In this document: piece by piece, positions 8,420-17,268 of the stretch
Layout of the letters: each line of letters begins with the position of its first letter
Numbering within the stretch: position 1 is the first letter of the stretch
From: JBLHZY01 sp047631555
GTDB taxonomy: Bacteria; Pseudomonadota; Alphaproteobacteria; Rhodobacterales; Rhodobacteraceae
DNA length: 64,000 bases
Direction: 5' to 3'
NCBI GenBank assembly: GCA_047631555.1
Contig: JBLHZY010000001.1
Span: 1,116,001-1,180,000, forward strand
The notes under the pieces: model-generated
The model's database searches: none
What the model was told of the DNA's origin: nothing
Seen by the model: the letters and a program-made list of their open reading frames with translations, nothing else
Translations under genes and position numbers: made by a program

Positions 8420-9292
8420 CTATCCGCCCTCATGCCCTTCAAACAGCCCCCGCAGCCCGCGCAAACGCGCCGCGGCAAAGCTGGTAAAAGCCTCGATCCG
8501 ACGCACCCTGCGCAGGTCTGCATGGGTCAAAACCCAGATCGGTGACTTGTTGAAAATTGGCACGCCGGAAAGCCGGACCAAAAGCGGATCACTATCCCCC
8601 ACAAAACAGGGCAAGCGCGCCGCCCCAAGCCCGGCCCGAACGGCGCCGCGCATCGCCACCATATCGTCAAACCTCGCGCCAATCCGCGCCTCCGCCCAGC
8701 CCGCGCGCACCTGCGGAGGTATGCCGCTCGCCCCGATTTGAAGCCAAGCCAAAGCCCCGCCGCTTTTGGCCAATCGCGCGCTGTAAGCCGGGCTCACATA
8801 AGCCGCAGCGCAAAGCTCGGCGATGCGCACCCCGTGTAGGTTTTCCGGCGGCGCATCAGCCACCCGTATCGCCACATCAGCCTCGCGCTGCGCAAGGTTG
8901 AGCGGTTCATTCGCCGCACTGACATGCAGCTCGATCTCAGGGTGCAAAGCGCAGAAATCAACAAGGATCGGCGCCAAAACATGCTCGATCAAAAGCTGCG
9001 GCGCGGTGATCACCAATTTCCCGCTAAGCGCTTGATCCCGCGCGCCAATCTGGCGGCTCAGCTCGCCTTGCGCGGCCTCCATTGCCTCGGCTGTACGCGC
9101 CGCATCGCGGCCCGCATCCGTTGGCGCATAGCCGCTTGGCAAACGATCAAACAAAAGCGCGCCCATCGCCGCCTCCGCGTGCGCAATCCGGCGCGAAACG
9201 GTGGCGTGATTCACCCCAAGCGCGCGCGCCGCCCCGCTTAGCCCGCCATGGCGCACCGTTTCCAAAACATATTTCAGATCATCCCAATCCAT
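8420..9292 (-). CDS. LysR-family transcriptional regulator
   Basis: This is a 290-residue LTTR. The N-terminal winged HTH reads WDDLKYVLETVRHGGLSGAARALGVNHATVSRRI, in the GcvA/LrhA-like style starting WDDL, followed by a periplasmic-binding-like effector domain. ATG 9292 was preferred over an in-frame start 38 codons upstream because HTH homology begins at once and GAGGG is 8 nt upstream. It is divergent from a DUF1330 gene, its probable target. The effector is unknown. No other pathway gene is adjacent, so the physiological role stays open. Confidence 0.85.
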   Translation of the reverse strand: MDWDDLKYVLETVRHGGLSGAARALGVNHATVSRRIAHAEAAMGALLFDRLPSGYAPTDAGRDAARTAEAMEAAQGELSRQIGARDQALSGKLVITAPQLLIEHVLAPILVDFCALHPEIELHVSAANEPLNLAQREADVAIRVADAPPENLHGVRIAELCAAAYVSPAYSARLAKSGGALAWLQIGASGIPPQVRAGWAEARIGARFDDMVAMRGAVRAGLGAARLPCFVGDSDPLLVRLSGVPIFNKSPIWVLTHADLRRVRRIEAFTSFAAARLRGLRGLFEGHEGG

Positions 9293-9410
9293 GGCGGCGC
9301 CCTCGCTTAACCCGATTATTTTTGCACATGATAGATGCATATATGGCGGATTTTCGATCAGGCCTGCAAGCCATAGCTTGCCCACATCACCCAAACGAAA
9401 GGCCAATCAA
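9293..9410. promoter_or_regulatory. Divergent LysR/DUF1330 promoter with candidate LTTR box
   Basis: The 118-bp gap contains TGCA-N9-TGCA at 9324-9340, which includes a T-N11-A core as LysR-family sites do. The motif has low information content, so this is only a candidate. Confidence 0.3.
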
Positions 9411-9692
9411 ATGACAACCCTCGCCATTTTCACCCTATCCATGACCGAACTCGAAACCTTTGCTGCCTATGCCAAACGCGGCGGCGAAGCGCTTGCCCGC
9501 CACGGCGGCACTGCGCTTCAAGCCTCAAAAGAGCTCACCGCGCTGGAAGGGGAATTCACTTTGCCCGATCTCGCGGTTGTGCTGAGCTTTCCAGATCGCG
9601 ATGCAGCCCTTGCTTGGCACAATGATCCCGATCTTGCCGAGGTCCACGCGCTGCGCCAAGCCTCCGGAAAAGGCATGATGATCCTGCTCTAA
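9411..9692 (+). CDS. DUF1330 family protein
   Basis: This 93-residue small cytosolic protein is predicted to fold as a dimeric ferredoxin-like alpha+beta barrel. It shows the DUF1330 pattern: FAAYAKRGGEALARHGG (residues 18-34), then LPDLAVVLSFPDRDAALAWHNDP. ATG 9411 follows CGAAAGG and matches the normal DUF1330 length; an upstream in-frame codon would extend into the LysR promoter. Biochemical function of the family is unsettled. It is probably controlled by the divergent LysR protein. Confidence 0.75.
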   Translation: MTTLAIFTLSMTELETFAAYAKRGGEALARHGGTALQASKELTALEGEFTLPDLAVVLSFPDRDAALAWHNDPDLAEVHALRQASGKGMMILL

Positions 9693-9698
9693 ACGAAA

Positions 9699-9724
9699 GC
9701 GGCCCAGGCTTTCACCCGGGCCGC
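9699..9724. terminator. Bidirectional terminator hairpin
   Basis: GCGGCCC (9699-9705) pairs with GGGCCGC (9718-9724). On the minus strand it is followed by TTTCGTTT, fitting the end of the pyrimidine importer operon. It also lies just after the plus-strand DUF1330 stop. Confidence 0.65.
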
Positions 9725-9746
9725 AAACTCATTCTTTATCAACAGC

Positions 9747-10727
9747 TTAGTTCAAAGCTGCATCGGTGATCTCAAGTGTATACGCGCCCTCTGGCGCCTT
9801 TGTGATCACCGGATCAGAACCGCCCGAAAGCAAGCTTGCCACTGTGCGATCATAATCCGCCGGATCAAGCGCGCCGTTGGAGCCAGCGGTCAACTTGGCC
9901 ACCTCGCCCATCATCCGCTTTTGATGCGCCTCGGTTTGCGCGCCGGTTTCATCGTTCTCAAGCACGATTTCTGCGGCCTCATCCGGATTGGCCTCGGCGT
10001 ATTTCCAGCCCTTCATCGACGCACGTACAAAGCGCACCAACTCGTCTTTGAATTCCGCATCGTCAAGGCGATCCTCAAGCACGTAAAGACCATCCTCAAG
10101 CGTCGCAACACCTTGATCTTCATACTTAAATGTCACCAGATCATCCGGGCTAATCCCCGCATCCACGACCTGCCAATACTCATTATAAGTCATCGTGGAA
10201 ATACACGCGGCCTGCTTTTGCAACAGCGGATCAACGTTGAACCCCTGCTTAAGAACCGTCACACCATCGCCGCCCTCTGTGGACAGCCCAAGCTTGCTCA
10301 TCCAGCTGAGGAACGGATACTCATTGCCAAAGAACCAAACGCCCAGCGTCTTGCCGCCAAAATCCGCCGGCGAGGTCACGCCGCTTTCCTTCAAGCAAGT
10401 CAGCATCATGCCCGAGCTCTTATAAGGCTGCGCAATGTTCACCAATGGCAGGCCCTTTTCGCGCGCCGCCAAAGCCGAAGGCATCCAATCAATCACAACA
10501 TCCGCGCCGCCGCCCGCAACGACCTGCGCAGGGGCAATATCCGGCCCGCCGGGCTTGATCGTTACGTTGAGGTCTTCTTCCTCGTAAAAGCCCTTTTCAA
10601 GCGCCACATAATAGCCGGCAAACTGCGCCTGCGTGACCCATTTCAATTGCAAAGTTAGATCGTCCGCTGCCTGCGCACCACCTGTCATTCCGGCCAAAGC
10701 CAAAGCACCAATCACTATATTTTTCAT
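9747..10727 (-). CDS. ABC substrate-binding protein, NMT1/THI5-like (predicted pyrimidine importer)
   Basis: This 326-residue periplasmic binding protein has a Sec signal (MKNIVIGALALAGMTGGAQA). The mature start LTLQLKWVTQAQFAGYYVALEKGFY is the classic NMT1/THI5 (PF09084) opening. Later CISTMTYNEYWQVVDAG resembles the ThiY-type pyrimidine-binding lobe. ATG 10727 is preferred to a TTG one codon earlier; AAGGAGG lies 7 nt upstream. It is the last gene of the minus-strand operon after two permeases and an ATPase. Relatives bind formylaminopyrimidine or other pyrimidines, and with hydA and preT/preA nearby a uracil/thymine-class substrate is inferred. Confidence 0.82.
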   Translation of the reverse strand: MKNIVIGALALAGMTGGAQAADDLTLQLKWVTQAQFAGYYVALEKGFYEEEDLNVTIKPGGPDIAPAQVVAGGGADVVIDWMPSALAAREKGLPLVNIAQPYKSSGMMLTCLKESGVTSPADFGGKTLGVWFFGNEYPFLSWMSKLGLSTEGGDGVTVLKQGFNVDPLLQKQAACISTMTYNEYWQVVDAGISPDDLVTFKYEDQGVATLEDGLYVLEDRLDDAEFKDELVRFVRASMKGWKYAEANPDEAAEIVLENDETGAQTEAHQKRMMGEVAKLTAGSNGALDPADYDRTVASLLSGGSDPVITKAPEGAYTLEITDAALN

Positions 10728-10777
10728 CAACTTACCTCCTTGTTGCCCGAGCGCAGCGCCCGGGAATTATTGGGGAC

Positions 10778-11605
10778 TTATGCCCCACGTTGCGAGGGAT
10801 GCCAAAAGGTCACCCCCTTCTCAATTGCCGCGATCAGCCCGTAAAAGCCCGAGCCAGCAAGCGCTGCTACGGCGATCTCTGCCCAGACCATATCAAGCCC
10901 AAACCGGCCCACCTCTGTTGAAATGCGAAAGCCCATGCCTTTGATCGGCGAGCCAAAGAATTCGGCGACAATTGCCCCGATTAGCGCCAGTGTTGTCGCA
11001 ATTTTAAGCCCGTTGAAAACAAACGGCATCGCGGCTGGAAGGCGCAATTTCAGCAAGGCCTGCCGGGGCGAGGCGCTGTAGGTGTGCATCAAATCGCGCT
11101 GCATCGCGCTTGTGTCTGATAGGCCCGCGACCGTGTTCACCAGCACCGGGAAAAACACCATGATCACAACGACAGCTGCCTTGGATTGCCAATCAAACCC
11201 GAACCACATCACCAAAATCGGCGCGATCCCGATGATCGGCAATGCGGCCAGAAAATTGCCAACGGGCAAGAAGCCGCGCTTGAGAAAGTCCGAGCGATCA
11301 ATCGCAATCGCCGCCAAAATCGCCGCCGAACAGCCGATCACATAGCCCGAAAGCGCGCCCTTTATAATCGTCTGAACAAAATCCACCCAAAGGATCGGAA
11401 GCTCCGCCGCCATGCGCGCCAGAATGGCCGAAGGCGCAGGCAGGATCACAGACGGAACCGCATAAAGGCGAACGGCCAACTCCCAGAGCGCCAGCAAAGT
11501 GAGCCCAAAAACCGCCGCGACCAAGCGCCCTTTTCCGGCCCGCGCCAAACGCACATTCAGCATCCAAGCAAAGAGCCAAACCGCGAGGATCAACGCCAAG
11601 TTCAT
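10778..11605 (-). CDS. ABC transporter permease (BPD_transp_1), pyrimidine importer subunit
   Basis: This 275-residue inner-membrane permease of the SsuC/ThiX class has an N-terminal segment, then WELAVRLYAVPSVILPAPSAI, about six membrane helices and the EAA loop SPRQALLKLRLPAAMPFVFNGLK. ATG 11605 overlaps the upstream permease stop (ATGA), so the two are coupled; a longer in-frame start 33 codons earlier lies inside the preceding gene and was rejected. It should pair with the neighbouring permease as a heterodimer for the NMT1-like binding protein. Confidence 0.85.
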   Translation of the reverse strand: MNLALILAVWLFAWMLNVRLARAGKGRLVAAVFGLTLLALWELAVRLYAVPSVILPAPSAILARMAAELPILWVDFVQTIIKGALSGYVIGCSAAILAAIAIDRSDFLKRGFLPVGNFLAALPIIGIAPILVMWFGFDWQSKAAVVVIMVFFPVLVNTVAGLSDTSAMQRDLMHTYSASPRQALLKLRLPAAMPFVFNGLKIATTLALIGAIVAEFFGSPIKGMGFRISTEVGRFGLDMVWAEIAVAALAGSGFYGLIAAIEKGVTFWHPSQRGA

Positions 11606-12477
11606 TGCGCCATCCCCATCCGTTTGAGTACGCCTTTTTGGGCCAAACCGATCAACGCAACAAGCCCAGCTGCCAGCGCAGCAGCGGCCAACAACGCCGC
11701 CCAAATCTGGATCGTTTGGCCGTAATAAGAGCCGCTCAAAAGTCGCGCGCCAAGGCCGCGAACCGCCCCTGACGGAAGCTCGGCCACGATGGTCCCAACG
11801 AGCGCCGCCGCAACGGCCACTTTGAGCGATGCAAAGAGATAAGGCATAGAGGCTGGCAGGCGCAATTTCAGCAGCGTTTGCAGCCGCCCGGCATGATAGG
11901 TCTGCATCAAATCAAGCTGCATCGCATTTGGCGCGCGCAGCCCTTTGACCATGCCAACCACAACAGGAAAGAAGGATAAATAAGCTGAAATCAACGCCTT
12001 AGGGATAAGTCCTTGGATCCCTATTGAGCTAAGCACAACGATCACCATGGGCGCAATCGCGAGGATCGGCACCGTCTGGCTGGCAATCGCCCAAGGCATC
12101 ACGCTCATATCCATCGTGCGCGAATGTACGATCCCGATGGCCAAAGTGATGCCGGCCAAAGTGCCGATAGCAAAGCCCAAAAGCGTCGCTTGCAGGGTGA
12201 TCCAACCGTGAAAAACAAGGCTGCGTTTGGAGGTGATTTTCTTTTGCGCGACGGTCTTCCAAAGCTCTGCGCCAACTTGATGCGGCGCGGGGAGTTTGGG
12301 GCGCTCTTGGCGCATCGTATCGCGCGCAATCGCGCCAAGGCTTAGCTCGGTTCCCGCGCGCGCGGCTTGGTCGCGGGTCCACTGGCTATTCAAAGCAAAA
12401 GCGCCCGCATACCAGATCGCAATGATCGCCAAAACGACCGTGCAAATCGCCAGAAAATTGCGCAGCGGATCAATCAT
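11602..12477 (-). CDS. ABC transporter permease (BPD_transp_1), second pyrimidine importer subunit
   Basis: This 291-residue permease has one N-terminal helix (LAICTVVLAIIAIWYAGAFAL), a roughly 60-residue soluble stretch (DTMRQERPKLPAPHQVG), then the conserved transport core with EAA loop RLQTLLKLRLPASMPYLFASLK. The gene overlaps the ATPase gene by 8 nt and the next permease by 4 nt. The EAA loops of the two permeases are similar, suggesting an old duplication. Role is as for its partner. Confidence 0.85.
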   Translation of the reverse strand: MIDPLRNFLAICTVVLAIIAIWYAGAFALNSQWTRDQAARAGTELSLGAIARDTMRQERPKLPAPHQVGAELWKTVAQKKITSKRSLVFHGWITLQATLLGFAIGTLAGITLAIGIVHSRTMDMSVMPWAIASQTVPILAIAPMVIVVLSSIGIQGLIPKALISAYLSFFPVVVGMVKGLRAPNAMQLDLMQTYHAGRLQTLLKLRLPASMPYLFASLKVAVAAALVGTIVAELPSGAVRGLGARLLSGSYYGQTIQIWAALLAAAALAAGLVALIGLAQKGVLKRMGMAQ

Positions 12478-13249
12478 ACGAATGCCCCGCTTTCAGCCCT
12501 TCTCGGACGCGATGCGCAATCTCGACAAATTCGGGGCTTTCGCGAATATCTAAGGGGCGCTCACGCGGCAATGTGCTCTCAATCACATCCGTAATTCGGC
12601 CCGGTCGCGGCGACATCACGACGATTTTCGTGCTCAGATAGACCGCTTCGGGGATGGAGTGCGTCACAAAGGCAATCGTCTTTTCGGTGCGCGCCCAAAG
12701 CGCCAAAAGCTGCTCGTTCAGGTGATCGCGCACGATCTCGTCCAATGCGCCAAACGGCTCATCCATCAAAAGGATAGAAGCATCAAATGAAAGTGCGCGC
12801 GCAATGCTGGCGCGCTGCTGCATGCCCCCCGAAAGCTGCCAAGGAAACTTCTTTCCAAAGCCCTTCAGATCAACAAGCTCTAGCACTTTTTCAACACGCT
12901 CGGCCCGTTCCGCGGCCGAAAACCCCATAATCTCAAGCGGAAGTTGCACATTTCTTGCAATTGTCCGCCAAGGGTACAATCCCGCCGCCTGAAACACATA
13001 GCCATAGCTGCGTGCGCGTCGCGCCTCATCTGGGCTCATCCCATTGACGCTCAGCGCCCCGCCCGTTGGCGCCTCTAGCCCAGCAATACAGCGCAAAAAC
13101 GTCGTCTTGCCGCAGCCCGAGGGGCCAATGAACGAAACGAACTCGCCCTTGTTGATCTCAAGGCTCACATCCTTGAGCGCATGCACAGGGCCGTCATTAG
13201 TTTTGAATGTCAGGTCCAGATTTTGGGCCTGAATAATTGCATCGCTCAT
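12470..13249 (-). CDS. ABC transporter ATPase, SsuB/ThiZ class (pyrimidine importer)
   Basis: This 259-residue ATPase has Walker A GPSGCGKT, Q-loop VFQAAGLYPWRTIARNV, signature LSGGMQQRASIARAL, Walker B ILLMDEPFGALD and switch FVTHSIPEAV, all intact and characteristic of the nitrate/sulfonate/taurine ATPase group. ATG 13249 overlaps the hydantoinase stop by one base (TGATG). A longer frame 21 codons upstream would run inside hydA and was rejected. It drives the two downstream permeases. Confidence 0.88.
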   Translation of the reverse strand: MSDAIIQAQNLDLTFKTNDGPVHALKDVSLEINKGEFVSFIGPSGCGKTTFLRCIAGLEAPTGGALSVNGMSPDEARRARSYGYVFQAAGLYPWRTIARNVQLPLEIMGFSAAERAERVEKVLELVDLKGFGKKFPWQLSGGMQQRASIARALSFDASILLMDEPFGALDEIVRDHLNEQLLALWARTEKTIAFVTHSIPEAVYLSTKIVVMSPRPGRITDVIESTLPRERPLDIRESPEFVEIAHRVREGLKAGHSYD

Positions 13250-14703
13250 CAAACGCCACTCGCCGGAATGCCAGTACGCTCGACCGGGCGCGGGGCGCTC
13301 AAAGCTTGCCATTTGGAGCGTGCTGCGTTGACCGTAGCCCCCGGCTCGCGCGCAACGAATTCGCCGTGCCCTTCGCGGGTTTTCAGCTCGCCATCCATGA
13401 CGGCCACATGGCCACGTGTTAGCGTATAGCGCGGCAAGCCCTTCACATGCTTGCCCTCGAACACATTGTAATCAATGGCAGAAACCTGCGCGCCAGCAGT
13501 AATTGTTTTTTCCTTTGCCGGATCCCAAACGACCAAATCCGCATCCGATCCAACAAGAACTGCGCCCTTTTGCGGATAGCAATTGAGGATTTTCGCGATG
13601 TTGGTTGAGGTCACAGCAACGAATTCATTCATCGTGATCCGCCCGGTCTCGACCCCGTAGGTCCAAAGCATCGGCATGCGATCTTCTAGCCCGCCCGTGC
13701 CGTTTGGAATCTTGGTAAAATCGCCGACGCCGTAACGTTTTTGATCCGTGGTAAAGGCGCAGTGATCCGTGGCCACACAAGAAAGCGTGCCGCTGGCAAG
13801 CCCGGCCCAAAGGCTATCTTGGTGCTTTTTGTTACGAAACGGCGGGCTCATCACACGGCGCGCGGCGTGGTCCCAATCCTTGTTGAAATACTCGCTTTCA
13901 TCCAGCGTCAAATGCTGGATCAATGGCTCGCCCCAAACGCGTTTGCCATTCATCTTGGCGCGCCGGATCGCCTCATGCGCTTCTTCGCAAGAGGTGTGCA
14001 CAACATAGAGCGGCACGCCGGCCATATCGGCAATCATGATCGCGCGGTTTGTGGCCTCTCCCTCGACCTGCGAGGGGCGTGAATAGGCATGGGCCTCGGG
14101 GCCGGTATTGCCCTCGGCGAGCAATTTTGCAGAGAGTTCCGCCACCACATCGCCGTTTTCGGCATGGACCATCGGGGTCGCCCCCAAGGCTGCACAGCGT
14201 TGAAATGACGCGAATAATTCGTCATCATTGACCATGAGCGCGCCCTTATAGGCCATGAAATGCTTGAACGTGTTGATCCCGCGATCCACCACTTCAGCCA
14301 TCTCATCAAACACCTGTTCACCCCACCAAGTGACCGCCATGTGGAAGGAATAATCGCAGGCCGCTTGACCGGATTTATTATCCCAAACCTTGAGCGCATC
14401 CAGCAGGCTTTGCCCCGGATCAGGCAGGGCAAAATCAACGACCATCGTCGTCCCGCCCGCCAAAGCCGCGCGCGTTCCCGAGGCGAAATCATCGCTCGAA
14501 TAGGTGCCCATAAACGGCATCTCAAGATGGGTGTGCGGATCAATTCCGCCCGGCATAATATAGCAACCCGCCGCGTCCAGAACCTCATCGCCCTTCAGAT
14601 CCGGGCCGATCGCGGCGATCTTGCCCCCCTCGATCAACACATCCGCCTTATAGGTCAAATCCGCCGTTACAATCGTGCCGCCTTTGATCACTGTGCTCAT
14701 CAT
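13249..14703 (-). CDS. hydA: Dihydropyrimidinase (D-hydantoinase)
   Basis: This 484-residue cytosolic amidohydrolase opens dihydrouracil/dihydrothymine to N-carbamoyl-beta-amino acids, step two of the reductive pathway. Metal ligands are visible: HTH (H57, H59), the carboxylated Lys in MAYKGA (K153), H180 in HAENGD, H236 in HTSC and D313 in ATDHC. The full TIM-barrel length matches the family (about 460-490). Tandem ATGs begin the gene; AGAGGG is 5 nt before the first. It lies between the lipoprotein pair and the importer, with a one-base overlap into the ATPase gene. Confidence 0.94.
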   Translation of the reverse strand: MMSTVIKGGTIVTADLTYKADVLIEGGKIAAIGPDLKGDEVLDAAGCYIMPGGIDPHTHLEMPFMGTYSSDDFASGTRAALAGGTTMVVDFALPDPGQSLLDALKVWDNKSGQAACDYSFHMAVTWWGEQVFDEMAEVVDRGINTFKHFMAYKGALMVNDDELFASFQRCAALGATPMVHAENGDVVAELSAKLLAEGNTGPEAHAYSRPSQVEGEATNRAIMIADMAGVPLYVVHTSCEEAHEAIRRAKMNGKRVWGEPLIQHLTLDESEYFNKDWDHAARRVMSPPFRNKKHQDSLWAGLASGTLSCVATDHCAFTTDQKRYGVGDFTKIPNGTGGLEDRMPMLWTYGVETGRITMNEFVAVTSTNIAKILNCYPQKGAVLVGSDADLVVWDPAKEKTITAGAQVSAIDYNVFEGKHVKGLPRYTLTRGHVAVMDGELKTREGHGEFVAREPGATVNAARSKWQALSAPRPVERTGIPASGV

Positions 14704-14749
14704 CTTATCCCTCTTTTGTATTTGGCTTCTGTCCCGGATTCCAAACCCG

Positions 14750-15523
14750 TCAACAGGTGCTCACCGCCGCGCCGGTTAAATCGCGATCCTTCAAAACCAT
14801 CGAAATTCCCACCGAATTGGCATAGGCGCAGGCCGCGCCCCAATCGATGGGTCGGTCATTGTATTCCGCGTCATAAACGGGCTTGCCCGCCTCGACATAG
14901 GCCAAAACTTGATCGCACCAGCCGTCCTGATAGCAACTCTCGGCAATCATAAAATCCAAGTGATCCACCAGCTGATCTGTCAGCTCGGGGACGTTCTTTT
15001 GCCCCATCTCAAGCCCCATGCCATGGGCGATATCGGCCAGCCCGCGCACGTAAGTTACCGTTTCTGCCGCGCTGATCGTAAACCCGCTATCATTTTGATA
15101 AACATCCATATTATCGGGTTCTATTGCCTCAAACCCCATCGTTTTGGCGCGGTTAAATCTGGCCGACATGATCGCATTTAATACGGCCGTATTACGGATA
15201 TCCAAGAATTTCTCATCCGGCCAAGCGCCATAAACCTTGCCGACAACGCTTGCGGGAAACGCCGCCACATCATCGCGGTAATTCTCGAGCGTTCCGACGG
15301 AGACATAGGCGATCGTTTGAACCCCGCGCGCTTTGAGTGCGGCAATATCGGCGGGCGAAACATTGTCCGGATCAAGATCGATGACATCCACATCAACGCC
15401 CAATTGCATCGGGTCGCTCAGCTGCCAATCCCAGCGCGCAACATCTCCGACCGCAACGTTGGTCGAGCCGCAGCCAGCGGCCAAAAGAGCCCCTGCAATA
15501 GCGATCCACCCCGTCGATTTCAT
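14750..15523 (-). CDS. TM1410/GH114-like lipoprotein (endo-alpha-1,4-polygalactosaminidase fold)
   Basis: This 257-residue protein has a lipoprotein signal MKSTGWIAIAGALLAAGCGS (lipobox LAAGC, Cys18). The mature part shows the GH114/TM1410 pattern: WDWQLSDP, VDVIDLDPDN, IAYVSVGTLENYRDD, WPDEKFLDIRN, GFEAIEPDNMDVYQND, GMGLEMGQKNVPEL and FMIAESCYQDGWCDQVLAY. It is therefore predicted to be a membrane-anchored TIM-barrel glycosidase-like protein. ATG 15523 was chosen (GAGGGG nine bases upstream; signal starts at once). The long open frame upstream overlaps another gene and was dropped. It sits between hydC and hydA, where no glycosidase is expected; its role in pyrimidine use is unknown. Confidence 0.75.
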   Translation of the reverse strand: MKSTGWIAIAGALLAAGCGSTNVAVGDVARWDWQLSDPMQLGVDVDVIDLDPDNVSPADIAALKARGVQTIAYVSVGTLENYRDDVAAFPASVVGKVYGAWPDEKFLDIRNTAVLNAIMSARFNRAKTMGFEAIEPDNMDVYQNDSGFTISAAETVTYVRGLADIAHGMGLEMGQKNVPELTDQLVDHLDFMIAESCYQDGWCDQVLAYVEAGKPVYDAEYNDRPIDWGAACAYANSVGISMVLKDRDLTGAAVSTC

Positions 15524-15598
15524 CCAATCCATCCCCTCAAATGCTTTGGCCCCAAATCCAGCGCCAAGCAAGCAGCCTAAGGCGGCCAAATCGCAGCG

Positions 15599-15620
15599 CC
15601 CGGGCGATTGCGCGCCCGAG
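15599..15620 (-). terminator. Hairpin between the two lipoprotein genes
   Basis: On the minus strand CTCGGGCG pairs with CGCCCGGG around loop CGCAAT. No T-run follows, so partial termination or RNA stabilisation is more likely than full stop. It lies in the 109-bp gap after the small lipoprotein. Confidence 0.4.
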
Positions 15621-15632
15621 CAAGTCTTATGC

Positions 15633-15845
15633 TTACAAACAGATCGGCACGCCGTCTGCATTCGTGAGCGGGAAGGTAAGCCCTTCATATTCATAAGAAT
15701 AACAGCCGTCCCCGCCCTGCTTAACCGCTTTTGGCGGCACGTCCGCTGGCAAGTTCGCCGCAACAGACGCGGGCAATTGCACTGCGCCCATACAGCCCGC
15801 CGCAAGAACCGCAACCATACCAAGGGCCAAAAATTTCTTCATCAT
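15633..15845 (-). CDS. Small lipoprotein of unknown function
   Basis: A 70-residue protein with a clear lipoprotein signal (MKKFLALGMVAVLAAGCMGA; lipobox LAAGC). The mature part is about 50 residues, with two Cys (GDGCYSYEYEGL and the penultimate Cys) that could form a disulfide. The DNA opens with tandem ATGs behind GGAG (4 or 7 nt spacing). No family is recognised. It lies directly upstream of the TM1410-like lipoprotein and inside the pyrimidine operon, so the two lipoproteins probably act together at the inner or outer membrane. Confidence 0.65.
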   Translation of the reverse strand: MMKKFLALGMVAVLAAGCMGAVQLPASVAANLPADVPPKAVKQGGDGCYSYEYEGLTFPLTNADGVPICL

Positions 15846-15936
15846 AACGCTCCAATTTACTGTTCCAAACAGGGCAGAATTGCCCGCTCAAAATACCCAG
15901 CGCCAAGCCCCATTCAGGCCAGCACTTCCCCTAAGG

Positions 15937-17214
15937 TTAACCGACAATCTGTGCTGTTTCCAACACCGCATGCAGCAAAACATCTGTGCCCGCAGCCGCC
16001 CACTCGGGCGAAATATCCTCGGCCTCATTATGGCTTAGCCCATCCACGCAGGGGCACATAATCATCGCCGTCGGCGCCACATCATTGATCCAGCAAGCGT
16101 CATGGCCCGCGCCCGAAACGATATCCATATGCCCATACCCAAGCCGTTTGGCCGCATTTCGAACGGCGGCAACACAGCCCTCATCAAAGGCGGGCGGATC
16201 GAACTGCCCAACGATTTCAGTGGTTAAACTCACGCCGATCTCTTCGCAAAGCTTGGGCGCACGGTCGTAAAACTCTTCCAGCATCGCATCAATCACCTCG
16301 ATAAGATGCGAGCGAAAATCGACAGTAAACACCACCTTGCCCGGGATGATATTGCGCGAATTCGGGTAGACATCCGCATGCCCAATCGCGCCAACCGCAT
16401 TGGGCTGATGCTTCATCGCGATCTCATGCACAAGCTCGGTGATCCGCGCCATGCCACGCCCGGCGTTCTTGCGCATCGGCATCGGGGTTGAACCGGTGTG
16501 GCTCTCTTTGCCAAGCACGGTGCACTCGATCCAACGAAGGCCTTGGCCGTGCGTCACAACGCCGATTTCTTTGCCCTCGGCCTCCAAAATTGGCCCCTGC
16601 TCAATATGCAGCTCAAACATCGCATGCATCTTGCGCGCGCCGACCGGCTCATCGCCAACCCAGCCAATCCGCTTCAATTCATCGCCGAATTTCAGCCCTT
16701 CGGCATCCTCCCGATCGTAAGCCCAATCCTGCGTATGCTTCCCGGCAAAAACGCCCGAAGCCAGCATCGCCGGGGCAAAGCGCGTCCCCTCTTCATTGGT
16801 CCAATTGGTCAGAACAATCGGGTGTTTGGTCTTGATGCCAAGATCGTTCATCGTGCGGATCGCTTCCAGCCCGCCAAGAACGCCCAAAACCCCATCATAT
16901 TTGCCGCCCGTCGGCTGCGTATCCAGATGGCTGCCCATATAGACCGGAAGCGCATCGGCATCCTCCCCGGCACGGTAGGCAAACATATTGCCCATCGTAT
17001 CGAGCCCCATCTCAAGCCCGGCCGCCTCGCACCAGGTTTGATACAAAGCGCGCCCTTCGGCATCCTCATCGGTGAGCGTTTGGCGATTGTTGCCGCCTGC
17101 AATTCCGGGGCCGATCTTGGCCATCTCCATGAGGCTATCCCACAGACGATTCTGGTTGATCTTGAGGTTTTCCCCCGGTGCAGAACCGGACACAGATGCA
17201 GCAGACATGGGCAT
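15937..17214 (-). CDS. hydC: N-carbamoyl-beta-alanine amidohydrolase (beta-ureidopropionase, M20 type)
   Basis: This 425-residue dizinc hydrolase converts N-carbamoyl-beta-alanine (or beta-aminoisobutyrate) to the beta-amino acid, CO2 and ammonia, step three of the reductive pathway. M20-type ligands and motifs visible are H96 in GSHLDTQ, D107 in GKYDG, E141-E142 in TNEEGTRF, H203 in ELHIEQGP and H395 in GLSHNEAE. A dimerisation domain lies between about 220 and 330. The start is ambiguous between ATG 17214 and ATG 17208. It is 54 nt downstream of the aminotransferase. Allantoate or L-carbamoylase activities belong to the same family, but context supports beta-ureidopropionase. Confidence 0.9.
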   Translation of the reverse strand: MPMSAASVSGSAPGENLKINQNRLWDSLMEMAKIGPGIAGGNNRQTLTDEDAEGRALYQTWCEAAGLEMGLDTMGNMFAYRAGEDADALPVYMGSHLDTQPTGGKYDGVLGVLGGLEAIRTMNDLGIKTKHPIVLTNWTNEEGTRFAPAMLASGVFAGKHTQDWAYDREDAEGLKFGDELKRIGWVGDEPVGARKMHAMFELHIEQGPILEAEGKEIGVVTHGQGLRWIECTVLGKESHTGSTPMPMRKNAGRGMARITELVHEIAMKHQPNAVGAIGHADVYPNSRNIIPGKVVFTVDFRSHLIEVIDAMLEEFYDRAPKLCEEIGVSLTTEIVGQFDPPAFDEGCVAAVRNAAKRLGYGHMDIVSGAGHDACWINDVAPTAMIMCPCVDGLSHNEAEDISPEWAAAGTDVLLHAVLETAQIVG

Positions 17215-17268
17215 TCCTTTATCCTCATACCGCCCCGCCCGCTTGGGCCGAGCGGCATATATTTTCGT

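Noticed and set aside
14750..15823. Longer start for the TM1410-like lipoprotein
   Set aside because: The extra 100 codons overlap the small lipoprotein gene in another frame and the lipoprotein signal begins at 15523.
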